Shown: positions 18,230-26,638 of the stretch, piece by piece | Numbering within the stretch: the first letter of the stretch is position 1 | Layout: the number at the start of each line of letters is the position of its first letter | NCBI GenBank assembly: GCA_040388625.1 | Contig: JAZKBK010000001.1 | Span: 372,001-436,000 of the forward strand | Origin: Gemmatimonadota bacterium | GTDB taxonomy: Bacteria; Gemmatimonadota; Gemmatimonadetes; Gemmatimonadales; Gemmatimonadaceae | Length of the DNA: 64,000 nt | Direction: 5' to 3' | Program-made: the position numbers and the translations under genes | Notes under the pieces: model-generated | What the model was told of the DNA's origin: nothing | What the model saw: only the letters and a program-made list of their open reading frames with translations | Databases searched by the model: none

Positions 18230-18244
18230 GGGCCCTCCAAACGA

Positions 18245-19573
18245 ATGGATAACAAGCAGCGTCTTCTCGACAAAATCGCCGACCGCACCGCCGTCATCGG
18301 CGTTGTCGGACTTGGCTACGTAGGACTTCCGCTCGCGGTCGAGTTCGCGAAAGCCGGATTCAAGGTCATCGGCTTCGACGTAACCAAGAGCCTGACCGAC
18401 ATGCTCAATACCGGCAAGTCACACATCCAGGACGTTCCATCGGCTGAGCTCGCCGACGTTGTCGGCAGGAAGTTGTTCGAGGCCACGACCGATCCCAAGC
18501 GCATCAAGGAGATGGATTGCGTCTCGATCGCCGTTCCGACTCCGCTCGTCAAGACACGCGACCCCGACATGAGCTACGTCGTCGCCGCGACCGCGACCAT
18601 CAGCGACTACGCACATCCCGGCATGCTCGTAGTGCTCGAGAGCACGACGTATCCCGGCACCACGCGCGAACTGATGCAGCCGAAGCTCGAATCCGCCGGT
18701 CTCAAGATCGGTAGCGACGTGTTCCTCGCCTTCAGCCCCGAGCGCGTCGATCCCGGCAATCCGGTCTGGCATACCAAGAACACACCCAAGGTGGTCGGCG
18801 GAATAACGCCCGCCTGCACGGAAGTAGCGACTGCGTTGTACCAGAGCTGCCTCGACACCATCGTGCCGGTCACTTCGACCGAGACTGCAGAGCTTGTCAA
18901 GCTGCTCGAGAACACCTTCCGTTCGGTCAACATCGGGCTGGCAAACGAGATGGCGATCGTCTGCGAGAAGCTCGGTGTCAACGTCTGGGAAGTGATCGAC
19001 GCCGCGGCCACCAAGCCGTTCGGCTTCATGAAGTTCACACCGGGCCCTGGAATCGGCGGCCACTGTATCCCGCTCGATCCGCACTACCTCGCCTGGAAGA
19101 TGCGCACGCTCAACTACAAGACGCGCTTCATCGATCTGGCCAGCGAGATCAATTCGCAGATGCCGGCCCTCGTCGTCGAAAAGGTCGCGCAGGCACTCAA
19201 TCACGAGCACAAATCAGTGAATGGCAGCAAGGTTCTCGTGCTCGGCGTCGCTTACAAGAAGAACATCGACGACATGCGTGAGAGTCCGGCACTCGACGTG
19301 ATCAAGCTGCTGGAGGGACGTGGTGCAAAGGTCTCGTTCCACGACCCGCACGTGCCGACGTTCAGGGAGGACGGTCACACCTTCACGAGCGTCGAGTTGA
19401 CGGATGCCGTGCTCAAGCACTCGGACGCAGTGGTCATCGTCACCGATCACGACGCGGTGAACTATCAGCGAGTCGTCGATCTGGCGCCTGTCGTAGTGGA
19501 TGCACGCAATGCCACCAAGGGTCTCACGTCCAAGACCGGGCGCATCGTGCCGCTGTCGGCAGACGCGGCCTAG
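18245..19573 (+). CDS. wbpA: UDP-N-acetyl-D-glucosamine 6-dehydrogenase (WbpA type)
   Basis: The 442-residue protein has the N-terminal Rossmann motif VVGLGYVGLPLAVEFAKAG, the central EKLGVNVWEVIDAAATKPFG, the catalytic cysteine in GPGIGGHCIPLDPHYL near residue 272, and the C-terminal VLGVAYKKNIDDMRESPAL. The GGHCIP form and VWEVIDAA are typical of the WbpA/WecC branch, which oxidises UDP-N-acetylhexosamines to uronic acids, and distinguish it from the next gene. It would supply UDP-GlcNAcA to WbpB. Six bases separate its stop from the next ATG. Confidence 0.88.
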   Translation: MDNKQRLLDKIADRTAVIGVVGLGYVGLPLAVEFAKAGFKVIGFDVTKSLTDMLNTGKSHIQDVPSAELADVVGRKLFEATTDPKRIKEMDCVSIAVPTPLVKTRDPDMSYVVAATATISDYAHPGMLVVLESTTYPGTTRELMQPKLESAGLKIGSDVFLAFSPERVDPGNPVWHTKNTPKVVGGITPACTEVATALYQSCLDTIVPVTSTETAELVKLLENTFRSVNIGLANEMAIVCEKLGVNVWEVIDAAATKPFGFMKFTPGPGIGGHCIPLDPHYLAWKMRTLNYKTRFIDLASEINSQMPALVVEKVAQALNHEHKSVNGSKVLVLGVAYKKNIDDMRESPALDVIKLLEGRGAKVSFHDPHVPTFREDGHTFTSVELTDAVLKHSDAVVIVTDHDAVNYQRVVDLAPVVVDARNATKGLTSKTGRIVPLSADAA

Positions 19574-19579
19574 CGCAAC

Positions 19580-20986
19580 ATGAACATCGCTGTAATAGGA
19601 ACGGGCTATGTCGGCCTGGTCGCCGGGGCGTGCCTCGCTGAAACGGGCAACGCGGTGATCTGCGCCGACCTGGACGAAGGGAAGATCTCACGCCTCAAGC
19701 GAAACGAGATCCCGATCTTCGAGCCCGGCCTGGACGCGATCGTCGAAAGGAACCAAGCTGACGGCCGGCTCGTCTTCACCACGGACGTCGAAGCCGCCAT
19801 CGCGGATGCGGAAGTGGTGTTCATCGCGGTCGGCACGCCGCCGGACGAAGACGGATCCGCTGACCTGTCCCATGTCCTTGCCGTCGCCGACACCGTCGGG
19901 CGCTCGATCACGCGCGAGACGGTCGTCGTTACCAAATCCACCGTTCCCGTGGGTACCGCTCCGCTGGTCAAGAAGGCGGTCGCCAGGCACGCGCGGTTTC
20001 CGTTCCACATCGTCAGCAATCCCGAGTTTCTCAAAGAGGGCGCCGCTGTCGAGGACTTCCTCAAGCCTGACCGCGTAGTCCTTGGTGTCGAGAGCGAGTT
20101 CGCCACCACTGTCATGGGCGAGCTCTACGCTCCGTTCGTGCGCACCGGCCGCCCGGTCATCTACATGGACATCGCGTCTGCTGAGATGACCAAGTACGCC
20201 GCAAACGGGATGCTGGCGACCCGGATCAGCTTCATGAACGAGATCGCCGCGCTGTGCGAGGCGACCGGTGCGGATGTCGATGAGGTTCGCCGAGGACTCG
20301 GGAGCGATACGCGCATCGGTCCAAGCTTTCTGTTCCCGGGGCCAGGGTATGGCGGAAGCTGCTTCCCCAAGGACGTAAAGGCGCTGGTGCGCACCGGTGC
20401 GCAGTCCGGCGTCCCGCTCGAGATACTCAGCTCGGTCGATAGCTCCAACGAGCGTCAGAAGCGACGGCTCGGCGAGAAAGTCCGTCACGCCTTACTGTCT
20501 CATGTAGTACATGAACCAGGGCGCGATAAATTGTTGCCGGATAGCGATTTGGGCGATTCAGAAAACAATCACCTCAAAGGCGTTCGCGTGGCCGTCTGGG
20601 GGCTTTCGTTCAAGCCGGGAACCGACGACATGCGGGAAGCACCTGCACTCGTTCTGATCGAACAGCTGCTTGGGTGGGGCGCAACTGTCTGCGCGCACGA
20701 CCCTGCGGCAATGGAAGAAGCTCGTCGCCGGATCGGCGATCGCGGGGGCAAGATCTGCTACGCCGAAACGGGGTACGATGCTCTGGCCGGCGCTGATGCG
20801 CTGGTAATCGTTACGGATTGGAACGAATACCGGCACCCGGACTTCAACCGTCTGAAGGCTACGCTCAAGCGGCCGATCGTGGTTGACGGTCGCAATCTGT
20901 ACGATCCCAAAAAGATGTCCAATGTCGGAATCACTTACTACTCGATAGGACGCCAGCACAACGGCGCCCAGGAAAAAACCGCGTGA
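19580..20986 (+). CDS. ugd: UDP-glucose 6-dehydrogenase with a small insertion
   Basis: The 468-residue protein has VIGTGYVGLVAGACLAETGN at the N-terminus, PEFLKEGAAVEDFLKPDR, the catalytic cysteine in GPGYGGSCFPKD near residue 262, and VWGLSFKPGTDDMREAPA at the start of the C-terminal domain. These are those of TuaD/Ugd enzymes, which make UDP-glucuronate. Residues about 307-331 form an extra polar segment between the central helix and the C-terminal Rossmann domain that most homologs lack; its DNA is visibly richer in A/T. The stop overlaps bamD by four bases. Confidence 0.88.
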   Translation: MNIAVIGTGYVGLVAGACLAETGNAVICADLDEGKISRLKRNEIPIFEPGLDAIVERNQADGRLVFTTDVEAAIADAEVVFIAVGTPPDEDGSADLSHVLAVADTVGRSITRETVVVTKSTVPVGTAPLVKKAVARHARFPFHIVSNPEFLKEGAAVEDFLKPDRVVLGVESEFATTVMGELYAPFVRTGRPVIYMDIASAEMTKYAANGMLATRISFMNEIAALCEATGADVDEVRRGLGSDTRIGPSFLFPGPGYGGSCFPKDVKALVRTGAQSGVPLEILSSVDSSNERQKRRLGEKVRHALLSHVVHEPGRDKLLPDSDLGDSENNHLKGVRVAVWGLSFKPGTDDMREAPALVLIEQLLGWGATVCAHDPAAMEEARRRIGDRGGKICYAETGYDALAGADALVIVTDWNEYRHPDFNRLKATLKRPIVVDGRNLYDPKKMSNVGITYYSIGRQHNGAQEKTA

Positions 20987-21765
20987 ACCGTGCTCGCCAC
21001 TCGTTTGTAGTTCTCGGACCGCTCCTGGCGCTCGCCCTCGCTACGGCGTGCCACGGCAACTTCGATCCAAAGGTGTACGCCAGCAATCCCGAGTCGCTAT
21101 TTGCGGCGTCACTCAAGCAGTTCAACTCGCATCACTACGACGACGCGGCCAAGGGCTTCGAGCAGCTCACGCACGACCTGCCTGCCCGCGACGCGTTGCT
21201 GCCGCTGTCCTACTACTACCTGGGAGAGTCTCAGGAAAAGAACGGTGACCACCTTCTGGCTGCGCAGAGCTTCACTCGCATCTCGGACGCGTTCCCCGAC
21301 GACAGTCTTGCTCCCACGGCACTTCTCGCCGGCGGGCGGTCGTACGCCAAGATGTGGCGCAAGCCGGAGCTCGATCCCACCTATGGCACGTCTGCGTTGA
21401 ATACGTTCGAGTCGCTGGTGTCACTGTATCCGGATTCGCATCTGGTGCCGCAGGCGAACGCCGCGATCGCGCGTCTGGACAACATGTTTGCGACCAAGGA
21501 TCTGGACGTCGGCGACCACTATCTCCGACGTGGCGCATATGATTCGGCGATCATCTACCTCAAGGACGTCATCAAGAAGCACCCGACGGCCACGGCGACA
21601 CATAAGGCGTACCTCGACTTGCTGACGGCGTATCGCGCGATCAAGTACGACGCAGATGCGAAGGATCTCTGTACAGCAGCGCTCAAGGCCTACCCCAATG
21701 ACAAGGAGGTTGCCAAGCAGTGCGGCTCGGCGTCTTCGGCGGAAGCTTCGACCCCCCGCACATAG
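20983..21765 (+). CDS. bamD: Outer-membrane assembly lipoprotein BamD-like
   Basis: The 260-residue protein has a lipoprotein signal (LLALALATACHG, with Cys near residue 24) followed by TPR-type helices: SLFAASLKQFNSHHYDDAAKG, SYYYLGESQEKNGDHLLAAQ, FPDDSLAPTALL. This is the YfiO/BamD arrangement, which with BamA inserts beta-barrels in the outer membrane. The C-terminal TPR part (residues 175-245) fits too. The gene begins inside the last codon of ugd, and its last 46 bases overlap nadD in another frame. Confidence 0.8.
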   Translation: MNRARHSFVVLGPLLALALATACHGNFDPKVYASNPESLFAASLKQFNSHHYDDAAKGFEQLTHDLPARDALLPLSYYYLGESQEKNGDHLLAAQSFTRISDAFPDDSLAPTALLAGGRSYAKMWRKPELDPTYGTSALNTFESLVSLYPDSHLVPQANAAIARLDNMFATKDLDVGDHYLRRGAYDSAIIYLKDVIKKHPTATATHKAYLDLLTAYRAIKYDADAKDLCTAALKAYPNDKEVAKQCGSASSAEASTPRT

Positions 21766-22265
21766 GGCACTATCTCGCGGCAGTGGATGCCGCCGAGCGC
21801 CTGGGGCTTGATCGCATGCTGTGGGTGCCGACCGCCCAGCAGCCGCTCAAGGCCGGAGCGCAGCACGTCGCGTCGGCTGATCAGCGCTTCAGAATGGTAC
21901 AGGCTGCGGTTGCAGAGAACTCGATCTTCGAGGCGAGCAGGATCGAAATCGACCGGCCCGGGTTATCTTACACGGTTGCGACCGTACAATCGCTTGTGGC
22001 GGCATTCCCGGGCGTGGAGCTGTATCTGCTCATAGGGGAAGATGCCTGGTCGCGCTTCGACGAATGGCGCGAGCCGGAGACTATTCGAACGCTCGTTCAT
22101 ATAGAGATTCTTGCGCGGAAGACGGAGAGTGAATTCGCCGGCCGCGTTGTTGAGGTTTCATCGACTGAGGTCCGCGCGCGGGCGCGTGCGGGGAAGTCGG
22201 TGCGCGGCTTCGTGCTGGACGCGGTCGCTGAGATCATCGAATCGGAAAGGTTGTATCAATGGTGA
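21720..22265 (+). CDS. nadD: Nicotinate-nucleotide adenylyltransferase
   Basis: The 181-residue protein begins RLGVFGGSFDPPHIGHYLAA, with the HxGH nucleotidyltransferase motif, and has MLWVPTAQQPLK, LYLLIGEDAWSRFDEWREPE and VSSTEVRARARAG near the end, equivalent to the ISSTxIR motif. It makes deamido-NAD from nicotinate mononucleotide and ATP. The GTG at 21720 is forced by the position of the first motif, which makes the 46-base overlap with bamD real. It runs seven bases into secA. Confidence 0.92.
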   Translation: MRLGVFGGSFDPPHIGHYLAAVDAAERLGLDRMLWVPTAQQPLKAGAQHVASADQRFRMVQAAVAENSIFEASRIEIDRPGLSYTVATVQSLVAAFPGVELYLLIGEDAWSRFDEWREPETIRTLVHIEILARKTESEFAGRVVEVSSTEVRARARAGKSVRGFVLDAVAEIIESERLYQW

Positions 22266-25200
22266 CAGAGGTTACTGGTCTGATCAAGAACGTCTTCGGC
22301 ACCCGGCACGACAGGGAACGGAGGCGTGTGCAGCCACTGGTCAATCAGATCAACGCTGAATACGAGCGACTGCACTCGCTGTCGGACGACGAGCTGCGCG
22401 GCCAGACGGCCAAGTTCCGCGCGCACATCAAGGAAGTCACGGGCGAGCTCGAAGCACGCATCGCCGAGCTGAAGGAGCAGAAGCACGTGGCGAGCTCCGC
22501 GGCGGAGCGCGAGAAGCTGGACGACGAGCTGGGCGGATCGGACGGCAGGGGCGGTCTCGAGGGGCAGCTACGCGACGTGGTCGCGCGCACGCTCGAAGAG
22601 ATCCTCCCAGAAGCGTTCGCCACGGTGCGCGAGGCTGCGCGCCGCCTGCTGGGCACGACGGTGAACGTCACGGGGCACGATCAGGAGTGGAACATGGTCC
22701 ACTACGACGTGCAGCTCATCGGCGGAATCCAGTTGCATCGCGGACGCATCGCCGAGATGGCGACGGGCGAGGGAAAGACGCTCGTCGCGACGTTGCCACT
22801 GTATCTCAACGCGCTGCCGGGCCGCGGCGCGCACCTCATCACCGTCAACTCATACCTGGCCCGCCGCGATTCGCAGTGGATGGGTCATCTCTACAAGTAT
22901 CTCGGCCTGACAGTCGGCTGTCTGGACGATACCGAGCCGGGCAGCTACGAGCGTCGCATGGTCTACGAGTGCGACATCACGTACGGTACCAACAACGAGT
23001 TCGGCTTCGACTATCTGCGCGACAACATGGTGGTGTCGCTGGATCAGCGCGTGCAGCGGACTCATGCGTACGCGATCGTCGATGAAGTCGATTCGGTGCT
23101 CATCGACGAGGCGCGCACTCCGCTCATCATCTCGGGGCCGGTCGGTAACGAGGTGGATGAGGAGTATGCACGTCACAACCCCGCAGTCGCGCGGCTCGTG
23201 CGCATGCAGGGCGAGATGGCCAACACGCTCGCCGCTGACGGCGAGCGCGCGCTGCGCGAGGGCGACACCGAGACCGCGGCGACGCTGCTGTACAAGGCGC
23301 GTCTAGGCGCCCCCAAGAACAAGCGACTCCTCAAGCTGCTGAACGAGCCCGGGGTCAAGCAGCTGGTGCAGGGCATGGAGCTCAAGCATATCGCTGATCG
23401 GCGCGTCACGGCGAGCCGTCAGGAAATGCGGGACATCGAGGAAGATCTGCTCTTCGTTCTGGACGAGAAGGGACAGGCGGTCCATCTCACGGACCGCGGC
23501 ATCGACTTCATGTCGCCGAACGATCGCGAGCAGTTCATCCTCCCCGACATCTCGCAGCAGGTTCATCTGATCGATCACGATCCGGAGATGACACCGGCTG
23601 AGAAGATCGAGCAGCGAAACAAGATCAATGCGGAGTACGCAGCCAAGTCCGAGAAGCTGCACATCATCCATCAGCTGCTGCGTGCGCACTCGCTGTACGA
23701 GAAGGACGTGAACTACGTCGTGCAGGAAGGCGAGGTTCTGATCGTGGATGAGTTCACGGGCCGTACCATGCCGGGTCGCCGCTGGTCGGAAGGTCTGCAT
23801 CAGGCCGTCGAGGCGAAGGAAGGCGTGAGCGTGAAGGGCGAGACTCAGACTCTCGCGACGATCACGATTCAGAATTACTTCCGCATGTATGACAAGTTGT
23901 CCGGTATGACCGGCACAGCAGAGACGGAAGAATCCGAGTTCCATCAGATCTACAAGCTTGGTGTCGCTGTAATTCCGACGAACCGTCCCGTCGTGCGCGA
24001 CGATCGCAACGATCTCGTCTTCAAGACACGCCGCGAGAAGTACAACGCGATAGCTGAAGAGACGCAGCGACTGCACGAGCTCGGTTTCCCGGTGCTCGTC
24101 GGAACGGTGAACGTCGATGTTTCCGAGACACTGTCCAAGCTGTTCAAGCGCGCCGGCATTCCGCACAACGTGCTCAACGCCAAGTACCACCAGCGCGAGG
24201 CCGAGATAGTCGCCGAGGCAGGTCATCCCGGCGCAGTCACGATCGCGACCAACATGGCCGGCCGCGGAACGGACATCAAGCTTGGCGAAGGTGTAACGAC
24301 GGCCAAGCCGTCCAAGGTGAAGGACGCCGAGGGCAAGATCGTCGACGTGATGGAGGATGGCGGACTTCACATAATCGGATCGGAGCGGCACGAGTCGCGG
24401 CGCATCGACCGGCAGTTGCGCGGTCGTGCGGGACGTCAGGGTGATCCCGGCGCCTCGCAGTTCTTCCTGTCGCTCGAAGACGATCTCATGCGTCTCTTCG
24501 GATCCGATCGCATCGCGAAGCTGATGGATGCGATGGGGGCGAAGGAGGGCGAGGTGCTCACTCACTCGCTCATTACACGGTCGATCGAGCAGGCACAGAA
24601 GCGCGTGGAGTTGCAGAACTTCCAGTCACGCAAGCGTCTGCTCGAATATGACGACGTGATGAATCAGCAGCGCGAGGTTGTGTACTCGCTGCGGTCGTTC
24701 GCGCTGGAAGGTGGTGAGGAACTGCGCGGCGAGGCGGAGCGCATGATCGAGAAGGCCGTCGGCAAGCGCGTCGAGACGGCACTTGCGGAGACCGAGGAGG
24801 ACGGCGCATTCGACATCGAGCTTCTGCGTCAGGAGCTGATGCAGAATTACATGCTGATCGTTCCCGAGTTCGAGAAGGCGGGCGAATGGCCGACGACGAT
24901 CGCATCCGCGCGCCAGGCTGCGGTGACTGCGGCTATCGCGGCGTTCGAAGCGAAGATGCGCGGACTCAACGAATTTGCCGGTCGTCTGCTGTCGCTCGTG
25001 ATGCTGAACGTTTTGGACGAGAAGTGGAAGGATCATCTCTACGATCTGGATCAGCTGCGTAACGCGATCCACTATCGCTCATGGGGCCAGCAGGATCCGC
25101 TCGTCGAGTACAAGCAGGAAGCGTACACGATGTTCGTGGACCTGATGCAGGACATGCAGCACACGTTCACCGAGCGCTTCGCGCGCGCGCAGATTGTGTT

Positions 25201-25576
25201 CGAGGGTCAGCAGGGTGGCGACGGTGGCCAGCCCGCGGCACCGCCAGCGCCGCCGCGCCCGACACGGCATTACAACGCGCTCGGAATTCTGGAAGACGTC
25301 GAAGACGTTACGCGCGCGGCGACGGGCACCGACGAGGACATGGACATCGGTCCCGCGGAAACCCCGACGCAGGAAGTCGCGGCAACGCGTGCCGATCCCG
25401 CGGTCGTCGGGCTGGGCCGGCAGAAGTCGCTCACGCCGCAAGCGCCCGCTGGTGTGCCAGGCGTCTCCGGCGGCGCACCCGCCGGTGCAGACTGGACGAA
25501 CGTGAAGCGCAACGATCCATGTCCGTGCGGTTCCGGCAAGAAGTTCAAGAAGTGTCACGGGGCCGTGATGGCGTAA
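22259..25576 (+). CDS. secA: Preprotein translocase ATPase SecA (long form)
   Basis: The 1105-residue motor protein drives secretion through SecYEG. Visible parts are the Walker A ATGEGKTLVATLP near residue 163, YGTNNEFGFDYLRDNM, DEVDSVLIDEARTPLIISGP, the second helicase domain with TNMAGRGTDIKLGEGV and GRAGRQGDPGASQFFLSLED, the scaffold helix, and the zinc tail NDPCPCGSGKKFKKCHG. It is about 200 residues longer than Escherichia coli SecA. Extra sequence lies between the DEAD motifs and the second helicase domain (residues 300-480) and in a Pro/Ala-rich linker before the zinc tail. Confidence 0.96.
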   Translation: MVTEVTGLIKNVFGTRHDRERRRVQPLVNQINAEYERLHSLSDDELRGQTAKFRAHIKEVTGELEARIAELKEQKHVASSAAEREKLDDELGGSDGRGGLEGQLRDVVARTLEEILPEAFATVREAARRLLGTTVNVTGHDQEWNMVHYDVQLIGGIQLHRGRIAEMATGEGKTLVATLPLYLNALPGRGAHLITVNSYLARRDSQWMGHLYKYLGLTVGCLDDTEPGSYERRMVYECDITYGTNNEFGFDYLRDNMVVSLDQRVQRTHAYAIVDEVDSVLIDEARTPLIISGPVGNEVDEEYARHNPAVARLVRMQGEMANTLAADGERALREGDTETAATLLYKARLGAPKNKRLLKLLNEPGVKQLVQGMELKHIADRRVTASRQEMRDIEEDLLFVLDEKGQAVHLTDRGIDFMSPNDREQFILPDISQQVHLIDHDPEMTPAEKIEQRNKINAEYAAKSEKLHIIHQLLRAHSLYEKDVNYVVQEGEVLIVDEFTGRTMPGRRWSEGLHQAVEAKEGVSVKGETQTLATITIQNYFRMYDKLSGMTGTAETEESEFHQIYKLGVAVIPTNRPVVRDDRNDLVFKTRREKYNAIAEETQRLHELGFPVLVGTVNVDVSETLSKLFKRAGIPHNVLNAKYHQREAEIVAEAGHPGAVTIATNMAGRGTDIKLGEGVTTAKPSKVKDAEGKIVDVMEDGGLHIIGSERHESRRIDRQLRGRAGRQGDPGASQFFLSLEDDLMRLFGSDRIAKLMDAMGAKEGEVLTHSLITRSIEQAQKRVELQNFQSRKRLLEYDDVMNQQREVVYSLRSFALEGGEELRGEAERMIEKAVGKRVETALAETEEDGAFDIELLRQELMQNYMLIVPEFEKAGEWPTTIASARQAAVTAAIAAFEAKMRGLNEFAGRLLSLVMLNVLDEKWKDHLYDLDQLRNAIHYRSWGQQDPLVEYKQEAYTMFVDLMQDMQHTFTERFARAQIVFEGQQGGDGGQPAAPPAPPRPTRHYNALGILEDVEDVTRAATGTDEDMDIGPAETPTQEVAATRADPAVVGLGRQKSLTPQAPAGVPGVSGGAPAGADWTNVKRNDPCPCGSGKKFKKCHGAVMA

Positions 25577-25856
25577 CGTCGCCGCGCGATGAATTGATGG
25601 TCATCCCGACGACGCTCGGTTACGCACCGAATTGGTGGTCATACGTAGGGCGCGGACGTATCCGCGCCTGGCCCGGTCGGCTGCAATCGGAATTGGATGA
25701 CGGTCGCGTCATCATGACCCAGCACGCGCCTGGCCCATTTACGCGCAATCGACATTCGAAATTACGTGCGTCAAATCGACACCGGCCGCTCGCGATTGCC
25801 CGATCTTAGCGGCCGTAGTTGCATGTATTCATGTGGGACCCCATTCCGGAGCTCAC
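25577..25856 (+). repeat. Gap between secA and radC with hairpins and a direct repeat
   Basis: The 280-base gap contains no credible gene. GGCGCGGA at 25649-25656 pairs with TCCGCGCC at 25661-25668 around CGTA. GATGACG at 25696-25702 pairs with CGTCATC at 25707-25713. The 12-base sequence CGCGCCTGGCCC occurs at 25663-25674 and again at 25725-25736. The GTAGGGCGCGGA start resembles the ends of the rpoA-flanking repeats, so it may be a degenerate relative. The hairpins may also end secA transcription. Confidence 0.45.
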
Positions 25857-26546
25857 ATGTCCGCCATTTCAATTCGCGAAATTCCCGTAACCGAACGCCC
25901 GCGTGAGCGGCTCAAGCAACATGGTGCTCAGGCGCTGAGCGCTGTCGAGCTGGTCGCGATCCTCTTTGGTTCAGGTGGCGAGGGGCGGTCCGCGATAGAT
26001 CTCGCACGTGACGTTCTCGCAGCGTCGCAAGGCTCTCTGCGACGGCTGTCATCGCGCCCCGTCGCTTCACTCACTTCCGTTGCGGGCGTTGGACCTGCGC
26101 GCGCGATCACGGTCCACGCTGCGCTCGAACTCGGCCGCAGAATGATGGCCGAGCAGCGGGAGCAGGGAAGGCCGATGCGCGAAGCGCGCGACGTGTACGA
26201 TGCATACTCGGCTCGGATGCAGGATCTTCCGGTAGAGGAGTTTCACATAGCGACGCTCGATGCACAACACAGGCTCGAGAACGACATTCTCGTCACGCGG
26301 GGAATACTGAACTCGTCGCTCGTTCACGCGCGTGAAGTATTTCGCCAGGCGATCGCGGAAAACGCATATGCGGTGATTCTCATCCACAATCACCCGTCCG
26401 GTGACCCGACTCCGTCGCCGGAGGACAGGGTGGTCACCTCGCAGCTGGTATCGGCCGGCAAGCTGCTCGGCATCGACGTCCTCGACCACATTATCATCGG
26501 CAGAGGTCGGTTCACCAGCTTCGCGGAGAGCGGCATCCTCGTGTGA
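25857..26546 (+). CDS. radC: RadC family JAB/MPN metalloprotein
   Basis: The 229-residue protein has an N-terminal helix-hairpin-helix-like part (RERLKQHGAQALSAVELVAILFGSG, then LTSVAGVGPARAITVHAALELG) and a C-terminal JAB domain with the metal motif HNHPSGDPTPSPED near residues 176-189. The RadC family is widespread; its older link to DNA repair is not well supported and the substrate is unknown. The ATG at 25857 begins SAISIREIPVTERPRERL, matching family starts. It is monocistronic, with 92 bases before rel. Confidence 0.9.
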   Translation: MSAISIREIPVTERPRERLKQHGAQALSAVELVAILFGSGGEGRSAIDLARDVLAASQGSLRRLSSRPVASLTSVAGVGPARAITVHAALELGRRMMAEQREQGRPMREARDVYDAYSARMQDLPVEEFHIATLDAQHRLENDILVTRGILNSSLVHAREVFRQAIAENAYAVILIHNHPSGDPTPSPEDRVVTSQLVSAGKLLGIDVLDHIIIGRGRFTSFAESGILV

Positions 26547-26638
26547 TGCGGCGACAGACTCGCCGATCCAACCATCTTTGTGATCTAAATATGCCTCCAG
26601 CCAGTTTGCCTGGCACGGTCATGGCGTCATATTGAAAC

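Noticed and set aside
18245-20986. wbpA and ugd as a simple gene duplication
   Set aside because: They share the family fold, but their active-site motifs (GGHCIP against GGSCFP) place them in different enzyme branches with different substrates.
23303-24565. 420-residue - strand frame inside secA
   Set aside because: It lies fully opposite conserved SecA helicase motifs and has no motif of its own.
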